Counted from the stretch's first letter, positions 31,820-43,403 are shown. The stretch is 64,000 nt of DNA from Ryuthela nishihirai (GCA_038380435.1 JAWZYU010000017.1:21141283-21205282); one strand, 5' to 3'. The notes: a model not told the origin generated them from the letters alone. Numbers and translations are program-made.

Positions 31820-34530
31820 ATGCCTACTTCATGCTCCGCGTACGGATGCAAAAACGTGCTGTAAAGGCATCAATTTGACATTTCATAGGTTAGTACTTTA
31901 CGAAAATTACGAGATGTGTTCTTTGTGATAAATTAAAAATTGAAATTGTAAAACTAAGGGATTTAAAAATAAAGGGTTGTCAACTTTTCAATATACCTTT
32001 CTGTCTAAGTCGAATGTAGTTCACGAATTTTTTAATATATGAAACTAATAATATTTACATATGTAAAGTAGGTGATTTAAAGCCTGAATTAACATGATAT
32101 TAAAAGAATGTTTTCGTTCATTTCATTACAATAAGAAATATTAAGCATATGGCATTAAATTTATGAGACGTATGCTTTGCATTTTTTATTTTGACAAAGT
32201 GTATTTATTATTTAGGTAACGTATTATATATTGTGCAAACTGTTTATCTTTGCTTACCAATGCTAGAATAATGTTTTCATCACATCAGTTTCATGTTTAA
32301 TTTTCAATGTTCTCCTCAAACAGAATAATTATATATATATATTTAGACTTTCGAATTTTTTGGGGCCTCTTAAATAGGCCTTAGCTTAGGGCCTCAGAAG
32401 GTCAAAGTCCAACCCTGATTAAATGAATATATATTGTACATGTTTTATATGATTAACCCCTTGATGAGAGGAACATACCAGTATATTCAGCATCATGGGC
32501 TAGACTGGGTATGCTCATACTTTTATTTTCTGACAAAAAATTACAGTAAAGCTTCACAGTGCAGTAATTAAAATTAATATATTTAATACTCAATGACACA
32601 ATGTCATATTTTTTTTATAACATGACATTTTAAGGATGTCATTAATGTGTGTGTGTGTGTGGAGCTTCAATTCCCTTCTGCTTAAGCTGAAATAAAAATT
32701 TTAAAATATTTGGGTTTTTGTACCGCTTGAAATTTAAAATATGCCATTTGTGTGTGAGTGTGCCATTGATTACCTTCTACCACAACTAAAATGGAAAAGT
32801 TTGCAATATTTGTATTTTTTAGAGTATTAAATTTGAATTAAGTCATTTGTGTGTGGGGAGGACTTGATTTTCTACCTCAGCTGAAAAAAGTAGCTTCCAA
32901 TATTTTTTTTACATGAAATTTCAATTATGTCATTTGTGTATGTTTGTGGGCTGGGAAACTTGGATTTCTTTCTGTATCAGCTGAGATAAAACCAATTTGC
33001 ATTTTGTTCTTTTTTTTAATAGCATGAAATTTCAATTGCCATTTGTATGTGGGACATGAATTCCATTCTGCCGCAGCAAAAATGAAAGTTGACATTTTTT
33101 ATAGCACGAAATTTCAATTATGTTATATTTGTGTGTGTGTGTGTGGGGGGGGGGGTGCAATACAAGCATTTGTAACAAATGCCTATATTGAGAGACACTT
33201 GTAGAAGATATGATAGAAATTGCAATGAGAACAGATATTGCCTATAAAAATGATCACTTGCTGTGTAAGAGGGAAGAGTCCTAGAAAATTTAAGAGAAGG
33301 TTGATGTCAGTGCCAATGAAATTCAGAGCTTAAAGAAAATGCTATGGTGAAATTACTGTCAGCTAAAAGCCAAGCAATCAGACTCTTCTATTTTAAAAGA
33401 TATATTAGATTTGTTTAAGGCTCAAAAGCTCATCAAGATGACATTGAGACACCAAAGCCTGTGTTTCTAGATATAACTTTTAATCTGTTCAGAAATTCAC
33501 AGCAAAAATGCTGAAAGAAGCAATGGCATATTTTTTTGCCAAGAGGCAAATAGGTTTACCATGATATTTTCATTCTCCAAAGATTTATTAAAAATTGAGG
33601 TTCTATTCTTTTATTTTTAAAAAGGCTTATGAATTTGTAAGCGAAAATCTTTCCCAAATAGCTCCACAATTTTAACTTGGTGCAGATCTGTAGATGGCCT
33701 TCCTGGATTTATTGAAGTTTTCTGCATGGAAAATTTTACTGATAGTAAGCAGAAGCATATGATATCCACTTTACTCTTTGAGGAGAAGTCAATTAGGAAA
33801 CAAATACTGTTCAATGGCAAATGCTATTGTTGATATGTAGATTATGGTAATAATGATAAAAATTCAGATATAGCTTCTGAAACTCTAAGTTTTTTGTTTG
33901 TTTCAGTTTTACGTAGCTAGAAAATCCGCATAGGTTATTTTTTTACCAGTTGGTTTGTCAGGCTCATAATATATTTTTACTTGCAAATTCAGCCAGGACC
34001 ATATTTAATTTTTTTTAAGCTATAAGAGCAAAAGAAGGGAAACTATAATAACCTAATGATCTTTAGTTCCAAAGTGCACACATGCAGTTAATAATTAACC
34101 GGCTGATAATTAATAAGAAAAATGGCAATTGTTTAACTTTCAATGAAATTAAAATCATTGCCAGCAATAATGAAATGTCCAGTGACATTTTAGGTGTTTC
34201 TCACATGTGGATAATATCAAACAATCACAGTAAAGCAATGAAGGCCATTGTGTCTCTTTTCTCTGAAATTGAAAAATGTTATTATAAGCTGTCTTAATAG
34301 CAAAACAATTATGAAAAATTTCTTGCATAGAATGTAAATTAGCATTAATTGAATCTGACCTAATGAAGTCTTCTGTGTCTGCACTTATTAACCCTTACAA
34401 AGACTTTTTTTTTTCTTTAAGAAACAACTTTTGAGCTTTATTATGAAAAACTAAAGAATGAAATAATCCATATTACATATCAAAAGAAAAAGCATTTAAT
34501 TATGGAAAAAATGGTAGGGAAGCCTAAAAA
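31820..34530 (+). pseudogene. P-element/THAP9-like transposase remnant
   Basis: ATG at 31820 opens MPTSCSAYGCKN and, one frame on, CCKGINLTFHR. This is a THAP zinc finger (C-x4-C...FH) broken by one lost base and ending at an AG|GTTAGT donor (31888). Further down, plus-strand frames give AYEFVSENL, STILTWCRSVDGLPGF, EEKSIRKQILFNGK, YVDYGNN, SETLSFLFVSV and KIRIGYF, in the order of the P/THAP9 catalytic core (STIR.W..SV.G.PGF; .IRK....G.; GYVD.G; W..PIGYF). Many stops. A 0.5-kb tandem repeat occupies the presumed intron. Inferred as a THAP-type P transposon; dead. Confidence 0.72.
32610..33145. repeat. Degenerate tandem repeat, roughly 110-125 bp, ~5 units
   Basis: The core GAAATTTCAATTATGTCATT plus TTGTGTGTG and a TTCT-CCTCAGCTGA segment recur about every 110-125 bp with drift, ending in a (GT)n-G tract at 33130-33156. 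It may be the intron of the THAP-type element. Confidence 0.7.
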
Positions 34531-34749
34531 AAGCATGTTGCAGGTTCTTTTGTAGGGATTTTTTGAAACTTATTAATCAGCTTCTGTCACTTTAAAGCAT
34601 ATTCCAAACGGGGGCGATACCGCCCCCCAGTGGGCGCTGGAACCTTCCATGGGGGCGGTAGCGGATCCAGAGGCAAATGGGGGGCGTTGAGGCATCAAGA
34701 GGGGCGGTCAAATAAATAAATAAATTTAATGGAGTTTTCTGTGACAACC

Positions 34750-35245
34750 TTTTTATCTCTTCTATTCTGTGTTGTCTTCCTGGTGATTCTGGTCATCTAC
34801 TACCTCATCCGTCATGTACAGCCTTTCAACTGCAGCTTGGACAATAAGTTCCCTGCTACCGCCTACTAGCGTACTGGTACGTCTGAAGTCGACTGAGATG
34901 CTCTCAAAAGTTCTCTTCAAGATCACAGATTGGATATAAGCTTCAATATGTTTTCCCACTCCAAGTCGCTTTGAGTATGCTTTATGGTACGTAGTTACAA
35001 TACCATCCCACGTCAGAACGTAAGGTATAATATTAACATTATACTTGTGAATTAGGCTCAACTCATTAGCTAGCAGATCATACTTCATCTTCTTTTCAAC
35101 CTCTACTGTCTGCAGGTTATCCTGAGATGTTATTCCTACTTCAATAATTGTAATCTCATTCAATACGTTACATGCACTACTATATCAGGCTTATTATGTT
35201 GGACATGTGTGTCCGTCCTGATAGGCAAATCAACCTTGATGCAAT
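34750..35245 (-). pseudogene. RLE-type LINE (R2/R4-like), 3'-end remnant
   Basis: Minus-strand frames read TDTHVQHNKPDIVVHV then NEITIIEVGITSQDN and EVEKKMKYDLLANELSLIHK. These match the PD...(D/E) restriction-like endonuclease region of R2/R4-group retrotransposons (NRPDIV...IIDVA...EK..KY..L). Only the C-terminal 150 codons are present, with one stop between PDIVV and the 133-codon frame. The 3' end is next to an AAAT-type tail at 34710-34730. Confidence 0.72.
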
Positions 35246-35750
35246 AATAATATAATAATAATAAATTTATTATATTTAATATTTTTTTATAATTTTTAAT
35301 ACAATAAAATACTTTGAAAATACCCGTTTTCATGAATAAATATTTTATCTAGCTATGTAAATTATCTTATTGTTATCGCGTTAATAAGCATTTTTAAATT
35401 AGCATTATGTTTACCTATACCTAATTTGTTTTAGTTTAGAATAGATTGACGGTGACAAGTCCTTGCAAGTTGGTAGGCAAACACGCGGTTCATGCAATTT
35501 AACATGTTTCGACAAGAATATGGGAGCTTGAAATGACTTGTTTACGGAGCAAGTGCGCCGGCATCGCAAACATACAAGTTAATGCGTGCACAAAATCAAA
35601 TCTATAAAAGCGATAGCTCTAGGAATGTTTTATTATTTTTATGTGCTTCGCCGTGATAAATAGTCGTGAGTGATAAGTGTTAGAAGTCATTATAAACATT
35701 ATTTTTATAACTATCTATAAATCTGTTGAGAAGTTAATTTGTATTTGAAA

Positions 35751-37522
35751 ATGTCTGAATCTACATCTAAAAAGAAATGCCGGCAGTACAGTATTGAGTA
35801 TTTGAAATATGGATTTACGTACTCTCCTACAAACCAATCATTACCTATGTGTTTAATTTGCCGAAAAGTTTTTTCAAATGAAGCTATGAAACCTTCTAGG
35901 CTAGAAGAGCATTTAAATAAAATGCATGCTGATAAGAAGAACAAAGATTTATCCTATTTTCAAGAACTGGAAAAGCAATATTTAAAACAGCCAACTATGT
36001 CAAACCTTTTTGCGTCGTCTTCTAAACAAGATGATGATGGACTACGAGCCTCATATAACGCTTCATTGTTAATCGCAAAAGCAGGAAAACCACACACAAT
36101 TGGCGAGGTATTAATTTTGCCGGCAGTCAAAGAGATATTAAAAACTGTTCTTCATCATAAGACACCGTCAGATATCATGAAAAAAATTCCTCTCAGTAAT
36201 AATTCAGTGCAAAGAAGAATAGATGAAATGGTAAAAGACGTTGAAATATCATTATGTGATTACTTAAAGACTTGCAAATTTTCCATTCAACTCGATAAAT
36301 CAACTCTACCAAATAACGAAGCTATCTTATCATACGTACGATTTATAAAAGAAGAAAAAATTCATGAAGAGTTATTATTTGCTAAAAATTTGGAATCTGA
36401 TACAAAGGGAGAATCTATATTTAATACCATGCAAAAGTTTTTTCAAGAGAAAGAAATTCGTATTTGCAATATTTTGTCTGCTGCTACTGATGGTGCTCCA
36501 GCAATGACAGGGCGTCATAAGGGTTATAGCGCATTTGAAACAAGCAGTACCAAATGTACTCGCTGTACATTGTATTATTCATCGTCAGCATTTGGTTGCA
36601 AAAAATTTGAATGAACGTCTGCATACGTCGCTCCATTACGTTATTAAAGCAATCAATAAGATTAGAAGCAATTCATTGAATGACCGATTATTTGGTAAGC
36701 TTTGTAATGAAAATGATGAAGATTACAATCGCTTGCTGCTGCACACAGAAGTACGTTGGCTCTCTAAAGGTGTTTGTCTGAATCGTTTTTTCAATCTATT
36801 TGATTCAGTACTGGACTTTCTTGAAGACAGAGACGAAAAATTGCGCGAAAACCTGATTACGTCAAAAAATGACATCGCTTATTTGACAGACCTGTTTAAA
36901 ATAGTTAATCAAGTTAATTTACAATTGCAAGGTGATGAGTTGAATTTAATTAAAACAAAAAAATCATAGCTGCTTTTGCGGGAAAACTTCTTCTATTCAA
37001 ACGAAATCTAGGTAGAGGTGAATACAACCACTTTTCCACATTATCAGCAGTCTCTGCAAAACCGGAAGATTTACTTACTTACTGCCAACACTTGGAAGTT
37101 CTTCATGTTGATTTTACGGAGCGTTTCCAAGATATTTTAAACATGAATATACCGAGTTGGGTTTTAGATCCTTTCGCAAACACAGATACTGAAGAATCAT
37201 CAAATTTGGAAGAGGAACTCTTAGAACTCACGACTAACGAAGCACTCAAAGTAAAATTCAAACATGGATACCAAGAGTTCTGGCTTCAAAAATCAATACC
37301 AGTTCTCTACCCTGGATTGTGGGCAATAGTACAGAAGTTTTTAATCGCATTTCCTTCGTCCTATATGGCTGAGCATGGATTCAATGCAGTAGCTAATTTA
37401 CTGTCAAAAAAGAGGAACAGACTACACATCACTGAACGTGGTGATCTGCGATTGATGTTAACGAAATTGGAACCCGACATTAACAAATTGTTAACACTCC
37501 ACCAGCCTCAACCATCTCATTA
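35751..37522 (+). pseudogene. hAT transposase, BED zinc finger type (ZBED5/Buster-like), two frameshifts
   Basis: ATG at 35751 opens MSESTSKKKCRQYS. A BED finger follows (CLICRKVFSNEAM...LEEHLNKMH, C2H2 spacing), then the RNase H-like catalytic core with IQLDKST (first Asp), AATDGAPAMTG (second Asp), VHCIIHRQHLVAKNL (C..H) and RWLSKG. It ends with the C-terminal dimerisation domain SSYMAEHGFNAVANLL (third acidic residue) and RNRLHITERGDLRLML. Total about 590 codons, full family length. Frame changes near 36535 and in an A7 run near 36955-36963 split it into three open frames. Otherwise remarkably intact, so recently inactive or mis-assembled. Confidence 0.92.
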
Positions 37523-37710
37523 ATTTTTTTTATTTATTATTAATTTTGTGTTTACCTCATTATTTTTTATTTCTTATTGATTCTGTGTTTATTTTTAAAA
37601 TTTTAATAAACAATTTTACTGTACATTTGGTTGTCGTTTTATTAATTTCTGCTTTATGATTTTTAATAGATAAATAAACAGATAAATTAGGTACAGATAA
37701 CATCACGCTT

Positions 37711-37885
37711 GGCTACTGATCTAAGGGACCTGGGTTCGAGCCCCGGATTTAGGCATGGATGTGTGTGTGTCGTTTTTCTGCTGAGGTCCTGCCATCCTCT
37801 CAGATCTCCTACTGTGGCATATAAACTGACAGGCTCCTGTCAGACCTCTGTGGCAAGCAGCTGCTTGAGGGAGTATTTATTTTAT
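37711..37885 (+). mobile_element. SINE-B copy inside the hAT 3' region, 5'-truncated
   Basis: It begins at CACGCTTGGCTACTGATCTA, lacks the A box, keeps GGTTCGAGCCC and the full body, and ends GAGGGAGTATTTATTTTA. It postdates the hAT element it interrupts. Confidence 0.9.
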
Positions 37886-37989
37886 TTTATAATATGCAAC
37901 AGTATTTTAATATTTCATATAAAATTAACTATTATGGACTAGGGGGGCGTTGAAATTTTTGTTCTCTTCTAAAGGGGGCGATGGTCCAG

Positions 37990-38150
37990 AAAAGGTTGGG
38001 AATCACTGATCTAGAATCAAACGCATCTAGTTTCCTGTTATCTTGTTTACACAGCGTCCAAGTTTCACTACCATAACTAACCCTAGAAAGAACCAAACTA
38101 TTATACAGTCTAATTTTAGTCTTTAGGTGTATACGCCTATTTCTCCACAC
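37990..38150 (-). pseudogene. LINE C-terminal tail
   Basis: MWRNRRIHLKTKIRLYNSLV...SYGSETWTLCKQDNRKLDAF is the usual segment after RT in RTE/CR1-like LINEs. The frame then runs into the hAT terminal sequence, showing that this LINE is cut there. Confidence 0.85.
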
Positions 38151-38214
38151 TCTCCATAGATTCTTAAAAGTCCCGGCAGCAATACCTATTCATCTGTTAA
38201 TCTCATGCCGCACA

Positions 38215-39429
38215 TCACCAGTATGTTACGCAGCTCCCAAAGTAATTAAACTGTGACACCTGCTCAAGACTGCAACCATTCAGATTAACTGAATCACGGC
38301 CTGCCTGACCAATTTTCATCACTTTAGTTTTCTCTCTGTTTATAACCAAACCTACTCTACTACCAGTTTCATCAACAGCTCGAATGAAAGAGTTCATCTC
38401 ATCAACATCATTTGCCAAAAGGGCTAAATCATCAGCATAATCTAAATCAGAAATTTTCGTATCTACAGTCCATTTAACGCCAAAATATTTCCCTTGAAGT
38501 GAATTTCGCATGACATAATCAATAACCAAGCTAAAGAGAAAAGGAGACAAAATGCACCCTTGTCGAACACCAGAAGTAATGCTAAACCAATTGCTACAAA
38601 CCTTACCAACTCTCACACACGACTCAGTGTTATTATAGAGAGCTTTCATTATGTTAACTAACTTGTCAGGTATACCATATGATTTCACAATCAACCACAA
38701 ATTATGACGATCAACAGAGTCGAAAGCCTTTCTGAAATCAACCAAGCTAGCAACCAAAGGTTTCTGAAACTCTAAACATTTCTCAAGAATCTGCCTAAGT
38801 GAAAATATCTGATCCACACATCCCCTACCACTTCTGAATCCACATTGCTCATCACGCAATTGACTGTCAACCAGATTCTTAATTCTATTAAGCACAATCA
38901 TGGAAAGAACTTTACCTGGAACAGAGAGTAGGCTGATACCCCTATAGTTATCACAAGAACTGCGATCACCTTTTTTGAAAATAGGGATAACAATAGCTCT
39001 GGTAAAATCCTTAGGAACTATGCCTTTATCATAAAAGATATTCAGAATTTCAGTCATCTAAGTGGTAACCGAAACATTCCCAGCTCTAAGCATTTCCGTA
39101 ATAATTTCATCTACCCCTGGGGATTTATGAAGTTTAAGTTTAGAAACAGCCAAAAAAACTTCAGATTGCGTTATAGGGCCAACATTAAAGCCACCAATGC
39201 ATCTATCATCATTGCAAACAATGGGAATAGAACTAACCGCATTGTTTAGAATATCACTGAAATGCTCAGCCCACCTAGCCATGACAGAATCCTCACCTTC
39301 TATAACCTTACCTTGTTTATCCTTCAATCCCTGTATACCAGTTCGTTTTCTACCACATAAAACATTAACTATCTGGTACAGCTCTCTGTTGTTGTGCTGT
39401 CTAACTGCTTCCTCGGCTTTGTCAGCCAA
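38215..39429 (-). pseudogene. LINE reverse transcriptase, mostly intact
   Basis: Two adjoining minus frames, 39058-39429 and 38215-39057, are separated only by a TAG at 39057-39059. They give a linker, then KSPGVDEIITEML (RT motif 1), IPIFKKGDRSSCDNYRGISL, EQCGFRSGRGCVDQIF, SLVDFRKAFDSVDR (catalytic FRKAFD), SGVRQGCILSPFLFSL and LDYADDLALL (catalytic YADD). VINREKTKVM follows. The protein copies element RNA at a nicked target. The stop codon and the deleted endonuclease make it inactive. Confidence 0.92.
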
Positions 39430-39629
39430 GCCATCAAGCCAAAGATTCTTATCAGCAGCTAACTGATCCTTTACACGTTTATTAAGCTCTCTGTAATGCT
39501 TTCTATTAGGACTAGTAGGGTATTGATTAAGGACATTCCTGCAGTTCTTTCTTTCCGAAACAAGCTCAAGTGTTTTATCACTCAGATAATTCTGTCTCCT
39601 CTGCTCCTTTTTTTTCTAAAAGAGTACTG

Positions 39630-40060
39630 TTAGTGTCCAAAAAAAGCATGTTTAAAAGGATCCCATTCTTCTTCAACTTCAGTAGCAAGCACACCATGAC
39701 TCTCATAATGACTAAGTAACCTATCATGGTAAGCTTTGACTATAACTGGATCTTTCAGAGCTTCAGTATTAAAAGTAAATTTTTTAACCCTAGCACAACA
39801 CTTTTTAAGTTTAAGTTGCAAGACACTTTTAACAAGGTAATGGTCAGATCCAATTTCAGCTCCCCTATATGAGTGGGTATTCCTAAAAGAACTAGCCCAT
39901 TTGCTGTTAATTAATATATAATCAATCATATTCTTATGCAGGCCATCGGTGAAACCCAAGTGTACTCATGTATGTCGCGGTGTTTGTAATAAGTGTTAGT
40001 AATTCTTGTGTGAGGACATCAAGAGAAAAAGCTCTGTGCAGAGTCCTCACATTCCAACTA
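39630..40060 (-). pseudogene. LINE endonuclease, N-terminal start and C-terminal end joined by deletion
   Basis: The N-terminal WNVRTLHR is joined to the C-terminal endonuclease frame GLHKNMIDYILINSKWASSF...EIGSDHYLVKSVL (39630-39959), with a frame change between. The central GDFNA catalytic segment is absent, so this copy cannot nick DNA. Confidence 0.85.
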
Positions 40061-40865
40061 CCTATGGAGAGAAAATGGTTAGTAGGATGTTTAAAGAAAC
40101 TATATTTATTGAGAGAGGGAATGCCGACGATATCAAACAGCCCCCTAATCGCAGACATGGGGCAAAGACCCGTTCCCCCACTACTAAAGGCTGAAGCCAT
40201 CTACACTGGAAGACTTCCTCCAATGTAGAATTTGACGATGCCAATAGAAGCAAAGAGTTCAGGTGCCTACGATGACCTCTGCTCAGGATTATCCACCAGC
40301 TGATAAACATATCCTGTGAATCTATTCACTTGGGGCTGTCAACCCACAAACAAACAGAAAACACAGCGGAAGATTTTCCTTCCACAGAAGCCCACCAGTG
40401 CAGCAAAATCAGGATCCATAATCAAGCTCAGAGCCATAATTCAGTCCAGTGGGTTTATATGGTCAGCACCAGGACCCTGTGTGGTTGACCACTCCTCAGC
40501 AGGGTAGAAAAAAAAAGAAAAGTAGCCATAGTTGTCCAGATCAGTAGGCCACACTAATCTGGCAGCCCTCCCCTTCCGTTCACTTCCACAAGAGAGTATC
40601 TCTTTTGAAAGGTACTAACGGTCTGCACCACGAGAAGGCGGGGTCGGACATTAGGTGCTAGGCCTGGCCCGTTCTATGCATCATCACAGGGGATTGGTGC
40701 ATAGCTCTCCTTCCAGTGACTACCTAGCTACCATTTACAGACCTCAGACCAGTGTAGTGGAAATTATGTATCTATATCATATATTTTCGAAAATGGTACC
40801 ACGAAAATAAGAGTTCTCGAACTCCTTCGTCTCACAAAAAAAACCCTGTCTCACTCTTTTTCGGG

Positions 40866-41244
40866 CTGGGGGGGCTCAATCGGTAGCGCACCAGGCTCGT
40901 AATCTGTAGTTCCCAGGCTCGAGTCCCAGCTGGGTCAGCGTTGAGACTTATCTCCTCAAAACTCCCTGCCCACGATCAGTAAGGGACACCGATGGGCTTG
41001 GAAAGACCTTCGTCCGTCGGATGGGACGTTAAGCCGTGGCCCTGTGTGCGGTAGAGCCATACCCTGTGCACGTTAAAGAATACGCTGGATGGCCTTGACG
41101 GGAGGCTACCATCTATCTTCCAACAGCTGTTCCAGTGGGTCCCCTCCTCCAACCTTCTATAAGCCTTTGGGGTCCTTGTGACCTGGCCATTTAGCCCATG
41201 GTGTGCAAAGAAGTGCCGCTCAGAAGTAAAACAACCCAACCCAA
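40866..41244 (+). mobile_element. SINE-A, full length
   Basis: The plus-strand copy starts with the tRNA-like head (GGCTCAATCGGTAGCGCACC, anticodon-loop position CTCGTAA, B box GGCTCGAGTCC) and ends with AAACAACCCAACCC. Confidence 0.92.
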
Positions 41245-41627
41245 AAATCTTCCCACCAGAATAATCTTACTTAAGCAGGGGGTGAATTGAGACTGCCTTA
41301 GCTCAACTGCTTGAGCAACTGACCTGTAAAGAAAAGCTCAGGGATGCGGATTGGTGTTGTTTCTTTCCCACTTGCATTCTTATCACTTGAGTGAGGTCTT
41401 TTCGGTATAAAATTGCATTTTGTGGATTATGGCTTTAATAATGCCATTTCCTGTTCTGTACGAGTTAATCGTCTCAACCTTTTAGCAAGTTTTTAACTTT
41501 AAACATAGGTTTTTCTTACTTTAATACTTTTCCTTGGATTGGTTAGAGCTCTATACTCCTCTCTTTCCAATCGTTGTGCGCACTTTTTTCTTTAGTTTTT
41601 TTAAAGGGTGGGTTGCCACCTTTGTGA

Positions 41628-41890
41628 GGGGTCGGGGTGGCTCAGTCGTTAGACCGCCAGGTTCGTAATCTGTACTTCCTCGGTTAGAGCCTCAGCTAAG
41701 CAAGCGTTGAGGTTTATCACAGCTAAAACCACATCCTTGAGTCGATCAGAAAGGGGAACCGTCCGTCGGATGGGCATACAACTCTTGGCCCATGTGCAGG
41801 AGAGCCCGTGAACGTTAAAGAAACGCTGTTGTCGTTCACGGAAGGCTCTCGTGTGTCTTACAACAAGTGGCCACTGGATCACCCATATTA
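41628..41890 (+). mobile_element. Diverged SINE-A relative
   Basis: Head GGCTCAGTCGTTAGACCGCC, body GTCCGTCGGATGGGC and AACGTTAAAGAAACGCTG. Same layout as SINE-A but with many substitutions and a shortened 3' part: a related subfamily. Confidence 0.8.
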
Positions 41891-41899
41891 CCTATTAGA

Positions 41900-42733
41900 G
41901 CCGTCCCATGGCAGAGTGGTTAGCGCACTTCGCTTCTGATTTAAGGGACCTGGGTTCGACCCCGGGGAAAGGCATGGATGTTCGTTTTCTGCTGAGGTCC
42001 CGCCATCCTCACAGACCGTCTACTATGGCATATAAACTGACAGGCTCCTTTCAGACCTCTGTGGCAAGCAGTTGCTTGAGGGGGTATTTAGTTATTTATT
42101 ATCCATTATAGTCGTCCCATGGCCGAGTGATTAGCACGCTTGGCTACTGATCTAGGGGACCTGGGTTCGAGCCCCGGGTAAGGCATGGATGAGTGTGTTG
42201 TTTTTCTGCTGAGGTCCTGCCATCCTCACAGACCGTCTATTATGGCATATAAACTAACAGGCTCCTTTCAGACCTCTGTGGCAAGCAGTTGCTTGAGGGG
42301 GTATTTAGTTATTTATTATCCATTATAGTCGTCCCATGGCCGAGTGGTTAGCACGCTTGGCTACTGATCTAGGGGACCTGGGTTCGAGCCCCGGGTAAGG
42401 CATGGATCTGTGTGTTTTTCTGCTGAGGTCCTGTCATCCTCACGGACCGTCTACTATGGCATATAAACTGACAGGCTCCTTTCAGACCTCTGTGGCAAGC
42501 AGCTGCTTGAAGGGGTATTTAGTTATTTATTATCCATTATAGCCGTCCCATGGCCGAGTGGTTAGCACGCTTGGCTACTGATCTAAGGGACCTGGGTTCG
42601 ATCCCCGGGTAAGGCATGGATCTGTGTGTTTTTCTGCTGAGGTCCTGTCATCCTCACGGACCGTCTACTATGGCATATAAACTGACAGGCTCCTGTCAGA
42701 CCTCTGTGGCAAGCAGCTACTTGAGGGAATATA
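41900..42733 (+). mobile_element. Four tandem SINE-B copies (about 214-bp period)
   Basis: Complete head-to-tail copies start near 41900, 42111, 42328 and 42542. Each has an A box (TGGCCGAGTGG), a B box (GGTTCGAGCCC or GGTTCGATCCC), the full body and a tail of the type GTATTTAGTTATTTATTATC followed by CATTATA. The linking tail is repeated with the unit, so this is a tandem duplication and not four independent insertions. Confidence 0.93.
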
Positions 42734-43235
42734 GCTGTTTAAATAGTATATTTCTTAATCAAAATTCAAGAAACGATTTTTGACATTTTGTTTTATTCTA
42801 TACGATTTTAGATCTAAAAATTATTTTAGTAGTTCGTTTAAATTTTCCGGTATTATACGGATTTAATTTTTTTTATAATTATTGACATAGTCTGGAATAC
42901 GATAATAATCTTTAGTTTGGAATCTGGCATTTTTTCTATCAATTATTTTTAATTAATATAATTGTTTAATATTACGTTACATTTATAAAAATTTTGAATG
43001 GATAAAATATTAAGATGCGAAAATACGTCTGTCATTTTGGTTGTTGTTTCGGATTCCATATGGGTTTATGTTTTTTCAACAGAGGATTGGATGTTTTCAA
43101 TGTTTTTTTTTTTATATTAGTCGTGTCGTCTTTCGAATTCTGTGTAATATATTATTTCCTTTCATTAATTAAAAACCTCAAATTGCTGAATTCCAGATCA
43201 ACAAGAAATATTTTCAGTGCATATTTGGAAGTTGA

Positions 43236-43241
43236 TTTATT
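43236..43241 (-). terminator. Candidate AATAAA polyadenylation signal
   Basis: TTTATT on the plus strand (AATAAA on minus) lies 74 bases past the fasciclin stop codon. Another is at 42792-42797. In AT-rich DNA either may be chance. Confidence 0.35.
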
Positions 43242-43314
43242 TCAGATCAACTGAACATACAAAAGACAAAGCTACAGATGATCGCTGATGACTGAGACAT
43301 AAAATTTGGCAGTT

Positions 43315-43403
43315 TCACAGGAAATGATCGATGACTTGCAAAACACCGTTCGTCGCCGTGACGTCAGCATAGGAAATGGGGATGCCCTTCACAGAAATGC
43401 CGC
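43315..43403 (-). CDS. Fasciclin gene last exon and stop
   Basis: The 89-nt coding exon encodes GISVKGIPISYADVTATNGV and LQVIDHFL, then TGA at 43317-43315. DV.ATNGV...VID..L closes the last FAS1 domain, so the protein has no extra C-terminal domain. Confidence 0.93.

Larger units (their letters stand above)
34590..38008 (+). mobile_element. hAT element (BED-type), nearly complete
   Basis: The right end (inverted CAGTGATTCCCAACCTTTTC) is at 38008. The GC-rich left part is at about 34595-34710 (GGGGGCGATACCGCCCCCC). The transposase lies between. A 3' piece of another LINE (34750-35245) sits in the 5' part and a SINE-B (37711-37885) in the 3' part. The 8 bp after the right end (ATCTAGAA) are not found at the left, so the left border is uncertain. 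Confidence 0.7.
38009..40760 (-). mobile_element. RTE-like LINE, copy 2, internally deleted
   Basis: Minus-strand copy. The 5' part (about 40760-40010) includes SIGSWNVRTLHRAFSLDVLT. It then jumps from LTQEL to TNTYYKHRDIH, losing about 480 bp of endonuclease compared with the plus-strand copy. RT and C-terminal part follow to 38009, where the hAT end abuts. GVRQGC and YADD motifs support the RTE/BovB-like group. Confidence 0.85.

Noticed and set aside
40866..40935. Functional tRNA genes at SINE heads (also 41900, 42111, 60671, 63872)
   Set aside because: A and B boxes are good, but acceptor and anticodon stems do not pair as in a true tRNA and each head continues into a SINE body.
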